DNA of 64,000 nt from Neolentinus lepideus HHB14362 ss-1 (taxonomy: Eukaryota > Basidiomycota > Agaricomycetes > Gloeophyllales > Gloeophyllaceae): assembly GCA_001632425.1 (NCBI GenBank), contig KV425584.1, positions 1 through 64,000 of the forward strand, written 5' to 3'. Position numbers and translations under genes: made by a program. Numbering within the stretch: position 1 is the stretch's first letter; the number at the start of each line of letters is the position of its first letter. The notes under the pieces are model-generated. The model had not been told where the DNA came from. It saw only the letters and a list, made by a program, of their open reading frames with translations, and ran no database searches. Positions 56,197-64,000 of this stretch are shown piece by piece.

Positions 56197-58145
56197 TTAC
56201 CCGCTGGCATCCGACCATTCACTGAGGTCGTCTTCATCGTCGTCCTCGACGATTACCGATAGGTCGGGGGCAATCACGGACAGCACGATCGTCTCTTCGC
56301 CGATGCTGTCAATCGACCACTCACGAGATCCTTCTCGCGTATGGATATCCTCCTCTGGGGACGGCCGGACGTCTACTGAGACGCGTGATGAAGACTCTGG
56401 GCTCAGTGTGCGGGGTTTCTTCTGGGCGTAGGTGTTTTCACTGTCATCGTTCCGTGGGCTGTCTTCGCGGGCGCGTTTCGTGCCTCGAGGTCGGGCGTCA
56501 CTTGTGTCAGGGGTGGCACTATGCATCTCCTCCCCAGAGCACATGCGAGCCGGAAGATCTATCGCGGGTTCGGGATTGATGGTCCGCAGCCTTTCAATAG
56601 AGGAGCCTTCTCCCTTCTCTTCACTTGGAGCCTCCCTACTGGAACGCCGCGTGCTTCGGCGTGACGACGGTTCTTGAGAAGGCGAACCCTTACGAGGTAG
56701 ATTTCTGGTTATTACGCAGTAAGCAACTTCATATCAAAAACTGCAGTCTCGATGAAATATTCACCTGAGAGGAACGTCCAATGGTTCCAGTTCTGGTGGC
56801 GAACAGCGTTTATGACGACTTTGCGTACTGGGTGGTCGTCCACCTCGTCCGTTTACTTGCTCATGACAATCATCACGTCTGATCTGAGGCTCAGAGGGCG
56901 GACTATGTCTGTCGAGGGAGCTGCGGGCTTCTGGAGAAGGTGCACGTCTAGCCATCGAGCTGAATAGCTCACTGACTGAGGAACGAGGAGCAGCAAGATC
57001 CCGTGGAGGATCAACATATTCGAGCGACGGTGATCGCGGGCGTCGGCGAGGAGGACCATCTGACGAACCAGGCACTGGCCCATCCCTCAGAATAGCTGGT
57101 TCAAGGGGCGACGAACGGGAAGAAGTTGAAGCCCTCTGGGGAATGTTGTTCTTCGCATATTCAGAACTTCTTAGCACAGGCTTCAACAAGCGGCCAGGAG
57201 TAGGTGCTCTAGATGACTGGCCAGCCCGGAGTGTTGAACTACGATCTTGCAGTTTACGTGGTGCTCGAGCCCAGGAGCTTCCTAGCCCAGGGCCTGGGGA
57301 ACGAGTAAAGGTAGGTGCTCTGGAGGTAACATATCAAACGAGTGCTGAACGCAATATCCGAGTAACGTACGAAGGTTCTGCCCCAGGAGACAGCACGTTC
57401 CCGTCCCGTCCCGTAGGTCCTCCAGCATCCTGGGGCTCCTCTGACCACCTGTCTGGTATCTTCTGCCAGTAAGTGAAGTATTCATCCATCCGCTCGCGCC
57501 GGGATTTCAGCGTTGCTTTGTCACGCTTGAAGCGATCAACCACCTTTCGCTGCTCATCAAGTTTCTTTCGAAGATCGTTCAAGGTGGCTCGCCGTTTAGC
57601 GCTGTCTTCGGCAATACCCCGGAGCCTAAGAACAACGTTGCGCAGCTGAGCTTTAGATGCACCTTTCTCTGGGTTGTCGGGCAGTCCAGCCCAAGGCCCG
57701 AATTGACTAGCATATGACAACTGTGAGTCAGACGACTGCGTTGAGACAGATGCTGGGCCTCTGGCGGCTTTGATGGCGCTCAGCACGCAACATTCGACTT
57801 CTCTGAGTCTAAATAAAGACGTACATTCCCTTGTTGATTCTTCACCATCATCCTGCGCTTGTGTGTTCCTCTGTGTTCGTACTTGAGATTCGGTGGGGAC
57901 AGCATCCGCAGTAGGCTCAGTCGGTGCGTTCGCATCTTGGCTGGGGTTGTGACTCGGTTGAAGGTCTGCAGAATGGTTATGTGTATATAAAGGAGGCCTA
58001 ACGGCACGGTGAGATGGTTGAACAAAGTGTGGCGAGTCGGTCAGACTAACCCGCTCATGTCTTTGGGCTGCCTTGAGCTAGTATTCCGTTTAGAACGTCG
58101 AATACCGGTCGTAGGTTGGCTTCTAGTAGCGACTTCGTGCGCCAT
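56197..58145 (-). CDS. Disordered coiled-coil protein, unknown function
   Basis: Start ATG 58145 probable (MAHEVATRSQPTTGIRRSKR). Further exons read NPSQDANAPTEPTADAVPTE, joined to SARGPASVSTQSSDSQLSYA. A long coiled coil follows: KAQLRNVVLRLRGIAEDSAK, RRATLNDLRKKLDEQRKVVD, RFKRDKATLKSRRERMDEYF, then TYWQKIPDRWSEEP. The rest is Arg/Ser/Pro-rich (SRAPTPGRLLKPVLRSSEYA, PPRRRPRSPSLEYVDPPRDL), then RKGSPSQEPSSRRSTRRSSR, KRAREDSPRNDDSENTYAQK and an acidic end EDDDEDDLSEWSDASG at 56197. At least four introns; the join between the first two exons is not resolved. Composition suggests a nuclear scaffold-type protein. No family recognised. Confidence 0.6.
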
Positions 58146-59142
58146 CGATAATGTTGTAGACAACGGGTTGGCAGGGAGCAGTGGCAATAGAGAGAGTGGA
58201 TACTGGATAACCGCGAATGTCTCAGAGGCGAGACAGCTCAAATATTATTATCTGAGCCACTGATGTTGATCGTGCCACCGCTTAGAATGTCATGTGCGTG
58301 TCATGCTTCGGTTCGTATCAATTGCCCGAAAAGGCCGGTCACGATGAACTGGCGCTTTCCTTGGTTCAACGTTCAGATCTGGCATATTTAGTCTCATTTA
58401 GTCGACTTTGACAGTTTCGTTGTTTGATATCAGGGTATATTCCACATGCAAGGGGAACCATACCACGCACGACCAGATTCTTACTTGGCCAAAGGATCTT
58501 CATGATGAAATATTACGTGCTGCGAGTTCAGAGCGGGACTCCGGTGACACTCGTACGAGATATATCGCTGCCTTATCTTGAGACAAATAGTAAGATTTAT
58601 GATGATTTTAACAACGCAGGAGGCCTTTGTCGCTCACCTTAGCTGGGAAAGTACATCAAGCAGTGCACAGTACATGCTCAAGATATCCCATCTGGTATAT
58701 ACTGCGAAGCGCTTGTACCGTGCTCTTCAGGAGGGTTCTTTTGTTTTCGGGTTGCTCTCGCGAATCATGTAAAAGTGGCTCGAAGCAGTGACGTCTGAGG
58801 TTTGGCTGCGTCTGGGTCACAGGTACATGTTGAAGGCAGCACGTATCAAAGAGCGTGATGCTTCCAGATACATGAACGCCCGAGACCTTTCGCTTCTGAT
58901 CCTATACTCATCGCTACAGTACTGTAGTGATTCATGCATGTGTCGCCAATATCGCTCCTGCTCCTTAGTAGAAGATACATGATTGATAGCGGAAGATGGA
59001 AGGTCTACTAGATCTTTAGTCAGGCCGCCTTCATGATCTTCATCGGATTTGGCCTCTACGGACTTCCGCCAATAATGGAACCCTCTAACCGGTTTAGCGT
59101 GCAGTGTACTATGATCTCTATAGCATCGTATATGCAGTGCGC
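58146..59142. other. No intact gene; may hold the decayed 5' half of the P450
   Basis: About 1 kb on the plus-strand 5' side of the P450 relic. Short frames such as 58578-58772 plus are uninformative. If the P450 was once complete, its N-terminal half should lie here, but no CYP motif is readable. Confidence 0.4.
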
Positions 59143-59820
59143 GTCGATGATAGATTACCGTCCTTGGCAGATAGGGATCGGCTACCTTACGTCGGTGCTC
59201 TGGTCAAGGAAGTTTTCCGGTGGCATCCTATCGGTCCTCCCGGTAAGCTGTCGTTTCGTCCTGTGACAGTGTTTTGATATGAGGATCATTGTGCGTTAAA
59301 GGTCTATCTCACCGTCTCATGCAAGATGACATCAACGACGGCTACTTCATTCTCGAAGGAACCATCGTCTATGCTAATAAATATGGTTTGTGACATAATC
59401 AACGACTCGATACTCGACACACTTATATTGCTATCCAGGAAATTCTTGCATGACCCCAAGGAGTACGCCGATCCTATGACGTTCAATCCAGACCGATTTC
59501 TCGGTAGCCAACCCGAACATGACCCTCGAGAATATTGCTTTGCGTTTGGTCGACGGTAGGAAAAGTCGATTTCCAAGTAGAAATGAAGGCCGCTTATCTT
59601 GAGTTCCATGCAACATTTGTTCAGGTTAGTTGAGAACCCAGCTTCATCTCTAGACCGTCGTTTGTCTAATGCAGAAGTCAGGCTGTCACCTTGCCGAGAC
59701 CTTCGTGTGGTTATCATGCGCTACGTCTCTTGCCGTGTTCAATATATCGAAGCCAGTTGATGCGGCAGGGCGTCCGATTGAACCTGTCATCGACTTCTCC
59801 AGCACCACACTTAGGTATAG
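59143..59820 (+). pseudogene. Cytochrome P450 relic, C-terminal half
   Basis: The plus strand reads DDRLPSLADRDRLPYVGALV then KEVFRWHPIGPP, the K-helix with the E-x-x-R pair. After an intron come [20 protein letters not shown] and IVYAN, then [20 protein letters not shown] (PERF-type motif as NPDRF) and [10 protein letters not shown], the start of the haem-binding loop. The next exon should give RICPG; the sequence instead reads KSGCHLAETFVWLSCATSL, so the haem-ligand Cys is replaced, and the join is out of phase. IEP VIDFSSTTL closes the domain. With no readable first half and the haem ligand lost, this is a pseudogene of an agaricomycete P450. Confidence 0.8.
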
Positions 59821-60176
59821 TTCTCAGTTTTGACATACACAATTAACTGCTGAGCATCAGGCGGTGTTCTTTATCACCCCATAGTACTGGAATCTCCTTG
59901 CCTTGGGCCTTTGCTGCCGCATTCGCTCATGTTTGATACAGATGTTCAAGATGGCTTTGGGTCCTATTGCGTTTCTGGTGAGTGTCCATGCTGTACGTAG
60001 TGAAAGTCCGCTACGCTCCTCTGAGCCAAAAGACAATCTGAGAAGACACTAGAAGGCGCCCTGTCGGCAATACCGGCCGATCTATAACTATGGCGTCTCC
60101 CTTAGTCATGAAGACATAGATATTTATCTTCGTTTATCGTTCTTCCCTCTTCTACCTCAGCTAGTGCAATACTGCA
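59821..60176. other. Region between the P450 relic and the ketoreductase
   Basis: About 350 bases; probable promoter of the ketoreductase gene (a weak GATATTTATC near 60117). No open frame of interest. Confidence 0.45.
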
Positions 60177-61673
60177 ATGCCGACTGTCATTCCTCCAAGC
60201 AAAGTCCTCGTCACCGGTGCGAACGGCTACATTGCTATCTGGGTCGTGCGCCGTTTGCTCGAGAAGGGATACTCAGTTCGAGGTACAGTTCGATCGGATT
60301 CGAAGGCGGAGCATTTGAGGCAGTTGTTTAGCGAGTACGAAGGCAAGCACGAGGTCGTCGTTGTGGAAGATATCACCAAGGTACTCTTCATTGATATGCA
60401 GGGTGTTTGAGTGTTATTCATGAGTTTACGATCCTCGATAGGAAGGCGCCTTTGATGAAGCAGTCAAAGGTGTTGATGCGATCGAACACATCGCATCTCC
60501 TCTTCATCTGCACGCTGACGATCCAAATGGTAAGATAATCCAGACTTAATGACCGGATAATACATGCTTCATTATCTCCAGAATTCATCGAACCTGCCGT
60601 GAGGGGCACGCTGGGTGTTCTCCAGAGCGCACTTAAGTACGGGCGAGTATCGCGGGGCTTATGGTGCCTTCACGTCGCTAAGTAATTCGAACCCGCGTAG
60701 AACCAATGTCAAGCGCATTGTAGTGACGTCCTCGACCGCTGCCGTGATGGAGGTCCTGACCAGTCCGCGCAAATTCTCGGAGATAGACTGGAACCAGCAG
60801 GCTCTGAAGGAGGTCGAGGAGAAAGGTCGCGATGCGCTCCTCATGGACAAGTATCGGGCGAGTAAGATACTTGCCGAGAAGGGTGCGTGGATCACTCGTG
60901 ATCGATCAAGTAGCCACTCACGGTTGTTCTACAGCTGCCTGGGAATTCGTCAACGAGAATAAGGCGTCAATTGGATGGGATCTCGTTGTTCTCAATCCTC
61001 CATATGTACGTAACCGTCCATATCCGCTCGAGCCACTTAACATCTAGGTCTTACTAGGTCTACGGAGTAAGTGCTCCACTGCGGAACGCGTCATTCGAAG
61101 GAATAGCTAACTTCTTGACCCAGCCTGTGATTCATCACGTTCCAAGTCCTGAGCAGATCAACGCATCGATGGCGGAGTTCTACAATACTATACTCAAGGG
61201 CGTCAAGGACACGAGTCAGCTTGCATCTCTTGGTACGTTTTCCCGCGCCCACCCCTCGTCAATACAATCTGAGCACACCGACAGGAGACTGCTGGATCGA
61301 CGTTCGCGACCTTGCACTCGCTCATGTCCTGGCCATAGAGAAAGAGCAAGCCGGCGGAAACCGCTTCATCGTCTCTCAGGGTCCATATAAGTGGCAGGAC
61401 TTTGGTGCGTGTTCCTCTCTTTGCTCCGGAGATCCGTCTCATGTCTTTTTTGGCACTGTCCCATTTCCAGTCGATGCCGCGCACAAAGCCGGTGTCTACC
61501 CTGAATCTGCGATACCCAAGGGCGGTCTCAGCTCGGGGTACGCGGCAAGCGTTACCCATTTGATTGATTATGATACAAGCAAGGCAGCACGAGTGCTCGG
61601 TATGGACAAGTATATCTCGAAGGAGGAGTGCACGAAGGACTGCTTAGAGGATTTCAAGAAACGCGGCTGGTAA
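60177..61673 (+). CDS. NAD(P)-dependent ketoreductase (Gre2/dihydroflavonol-reductase type)
   Basis: Extended short-chain dehydrogenase that reduces carbonyls or oxidises alcohols with NADPH. Start ATG 60177 (MPTVIPPSKVLVTGANGYIA), with the nucleotide loop TGANGYIA. Exon 1 ends at 60380. The next exons read FDEAVKGVDAIEHIASPLHL, FIEPAVRGTLGVLQSALK, TNVKRIVVTSSTAAVMEVLT, then the catalytic Y-x-x-x-K in DKYRASKILAEK, AWEFVNENKASIGWDLVVLN with PPYV, VYGPVIHHVPSPEQINASMA, DCWIDVRDLALAHVLAIEKE, NRFIVSQGPYKWQDF, and VDAAHKAGVYPESAIPKGGL to a stop at 61671-61673. About 340 residues with some seven GT-AG introns and no broken motif. All catalytic residues (S-S-T, Y, K) are present. The neighbouring P450 relic hints at a former metabolic pair, but the substrate is unknown. 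Confidence 0.9.
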
Positions 61674-62228
61674 GCAAAGATACGATTAAGAAAAGTGATG
61701 TATACGATCGTGGTATGTGGGCGAGATGCATGGTAGGAAAATGTGATCGATGGGGCGAATCGGTGAAAATTACGATGTCCAGCGACAGGGTCACTTTTGT
61801 CTATCGAGATTACGAAACTTACGACATGATGAACGAGCAATTTACCATGCCTCAATTCTAGAGAGACGAAGTTTGTGTCTAAACTGGCTATTGGAATACA
61901 TGATTGATACGATGGCCTGACTATGTAAGCAAACCACAGAAATACGCGATATAGAGGCCGTGGATGTGAATGGCATGACATGAAGATGCTACTTTTGAAA
62001 ACCTTTGTCGAGACAAACGACAAAAAGCGTCCATGTAGCAGACGTTTTCACCACGCTATAGCAGGTGGCATGGTCACGGTCCGTCACGCTATCGTCACAT
62101 GATGACATCAATAAAGCGAAGCCACCACGCTCGCAGCCTCAGCCAGAGGACATTCTGAAAAAAGGTTACATACTGATTACACTAAGCGCAAGTACATCAT
62201 CAATAGCTTTTGCAGGTGCAGGACTCGC
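61674..62228. other. Intergenic between convergent genes
   Basis: About 555 bases between the ends of the ketoreductase (plus) and the DUF4139 gene (minus). Open frames here are tails of overlapping antisense frames. Nothing else recognised. Confidence 0.5.
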
Positions 62229-64000
62229 TCAGCTTGAGACAACAGACTCCTGCCACATGATATCCACTGGAGCTTTCACTTCGTATTTCACGACCAACTT
62301 AATCTCCTCACTGGCGTCAAGTTTACACTCCCATGCATATTCCCCCTCTACTTGATGGTCCTTGGATACCCAGCGCACCTTGAGACCCTTGTCACCCACA
62401 TTCGTGAGCTCCCCAGGCTTTGCTTCGGCGAGTGCGACGGGCTCCCTCAATACGATTCGAACCTTTCCGTCCAGACCCGCAAGCAGGGAGCTTGCGTGAG
62501 GTACCGCATCACGTACAATAAGTTCGGATATCTGAGAGCGATGCTTGTTACGAATGACTGTCTCGACAAAGTACGATGTTATCTTGAATTGCTCGCTGAA
62601 TGCGTTTCGAGCTTCTTTGACGGTGGAGGAGCTACGCCTGTACGACAAGTGGATGGAAGTATCAACGCCCAAAAGACAATCGAAACTGTCTCCAGCGTTG
62701 ACGTCCTGAGTCGAGTTAGAATACGCCATGCATATCTATAATATAAAACTCACCGCTATTGAGGTCGTAGAAACATATCCCTCGTCTAGAAAAACTCTAA
62801 CAGATCCCGGAAGCAGTCGGTAGTCGCTCGTATTCTTGACCCGGCACTGAGAGGGGCAGCACGTCAGTTAGCCATAACAGGATGAGTTCGCAGACAACAT
62901 CAAATCACCTTCAGATAAGCCACGGGTTTCTTTCGCGGAACAGCAATGCGCGACACGCATGCATCAAACGTCAAGGAAGCTATCAGCACTTGGTGTGCCT
63001 TCCCGTCGCTTGGTATTGTAGCACTGCGATCTACTTTGTAGAGCATCGAGAATGGGCTTGCGCTAACCGTAGTGCTAGGCTCAGACAGAGGTGCAGGTTC
63101 CGGCACGTCAATGAGTTCAGCCTCATCCTCGTCCTCGTCCTCGTCCTCATGAGCTGGATCAGTTGTTGCAGTACGCGGAACTGTGTGGTCGTATGTCTGA
63201 AATTGGTTTGTCGGGAATTGGTTGAGTGCGGTAGATCTAATAGACCTAAAGGCCTGCACCTGTGGTTGCTGTGGTCGAACAGACTGTCCAAACAAGCCTT
63301 CGGGGGGTGGAGGTGGCGCAGCTCTAAAGTACGTTAGCACCGCGACAGTCCCTCCCCGATCCAACACTAAGTGACAAAATGACACACCTTTGCTGAACCA
63401 TCTGGCGCGCTGCCACCTTTGGATACTGATCAAGTACCACCTTGATGCTGAGGGTGTCGAGGCTAGGAATGCCGTCCGAAATGGAATCAGATGTCGCAGT
63501 GCTGAGGACGAGCTTTGTATCGGCCCAGTCTTCGCCCGTGCTCTGGCAAATGCGCGCACGATAATGCAGTCCTACGGATGGCGCAGGTGCACCCTTGTCT
63601 GTCGTGGCAAACAGGTCGTAGATGGGTTCCCACGTAGCATGGCTAACGACTGTTGAAGGGAAGCGCGTCAGACGAAACCAGGGGGTCGTACAGGTATACA
63701 TACTATATGTCAGCGTGAGATCGACTCGGCCACCCGCTTCGGAAGATATCACGACTGCCACTTGGCCATTTGCCTGGCCAACTTTTGAAGGTGCTTTCTT
63801 TTTTTCCTCCTGGATCTGGCGATCAACATCAGCAATGCGCTCCGTCAGCTCGCTCTTCGCCTCCAAATTCTTCTGTCCCCTCTCCAAGAAGTTGTCCAAG
63901 AAAGCAGTCATCTGCGCCGGCGATATATGGTCGCCCTGCAGTGTCCTTCCATAGAGCATAAGGAGCTCTGCTTCGCGATCTCTGACAGACCTCTCCTCTT
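62229..64000 (-). CDS. DUF4139 protein (MuiA-like), cut by right edge
   Basis: The gene enters from the right edge; the N-terminal DUF4140 part is outside. Readable here: a coiled-coil stretch MTAFLDNFLERGQKNLEAKS, LTERIADVDRQIQEEKKKAP, then GQVAVVISSEAGGRVDLTLT, ATWEPIYDLFATTDKGAPAP, VGLHYRARICQSTGEDWADT, KLVLSTATSDSISDGIPSLD. After introns: an acidic run of Asp/Glu (63121-63150), IPSDGKAHQVLIASLTFDAC, VSRIAVPRKKPVAYLK, then NAGDSFDCLLGVDTSIHLSY, ITSYFVETVIRNKHRSQISE, and the end EVKAPVDIMWQESVVSS at 62229. The W-x-P-x-Y-D strand, the NTS/LLPG-type segment and this order match fungal and bacterial DUF4139 proteins; the bacterial member was named mucoidy inhibitor A. Biochemical function is unknown. 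Confidence 0.85.
63121..63150. repeat. CTCGTC hexamer microsatellite in the DUF4139 gene
   Basis: About five CTCGTC units in a row; on the minus strand they encode an alternating Asp/Glu run. Length changes here would keep the frame. Confidence 0.8.

Noticed and set aside
61568..62023. 151-codon minus-strand frame
   Set aside because: Antisense to the ketoreductase last exon and its 3' flank; no motif.
1..64000. CRISPR array, phage genes, bacterial operons
   Set aside because: No regularly spaced short repeats with unique spacers, and all recognised genes are intron-bearing fungal types.

Overview
The window reads as nuclear DNA of a basidiomycete fungus, most likely an agaricomycete. Nearly every recognisable gene is split by many introns of about 45-65 nt with GT..AG ends, as in the beta-glucosidase (about 31 introns) and RER1. 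The protein families also fit: a CACTA-type transposon protein with the mushroom-style Cys-rich start, lineage-specific multi-pass membrane proteins, and a CmcJ/asaB-type oxygenase. No bacterial operon structure or Shine-Dalgarno pattern was seen. Coding calls were made by hand-splicing; exon borders are predictions.

Layout. 1-4.3 kb is a mobile-element zone: a CACTA transposon protein cut by the left edge, CACTA-like ends, a three-unit 272-bp tandem repeat, a small inverted-repeat element, a tRNA-like (SINE-head-like) sequence and a probable solo LTR. 4.3-8.4 kb holds an intact secreted GH3 beta-glucosidase gene on the minus strand. 10-18 kb is a symmetric block: two paralogous seven-segment membrane protein genes point outwards (minus at 10-11.4 kb, plus at 16.6-18.1 kb) around a divergent pair, a GNAT acetyltransferase (minus) and RER1 (plus). 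19.0-24.5 kb is a decayed segmental duplication, with part of the unit present three times and no convincing gene. 24.5-29.5 kb and 30.7-34.2 kb have no gene I can recognise; between them is an intact Pho85-type cyclin gene.

34-46.6 kb is a second duplication zone. A small minus-strand gene (36.7 kb) has a broken tandem copy at 35.2 kb. A two-gene cassette on the minus strand (gene A 45.2-46.6 kb, gene B 44.2-44.9 kb) has an inverted, decaying copy on the plus strand (38.0-39.6 kb) and a third broken copy of gene B at 43.4 kb. A Tda10/glycerate-kinase-like gene lies between them. From 47 kb on the DNA looks like ordinary gene-rich chromosome, almost all on the minus strand: CmcJ/asaB-like oxygenase, three small unknown genes, a DUF1917-like protein with a repetitive charged tail, a SAP-like protein, a tRNA-Leu(CAA) gene with an intron, a disordered coiled-coil protein, a cytochrome P450 relic lacking its haem cysteine, an NAD(P)-dependent ketoreductase (plus strand) and a DUF4139 protein that runs off the right edge.

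The genes do not form one pathway. The P450 relic next to a ketoreductase could be the remnant of a small metabolic cluster, but this is weak. The most unusual features are the repeated gene-scale duplications in different states of decay, and the very small exons (6 and 10 nt) needed to make RER1 and the GH3 gene read through.
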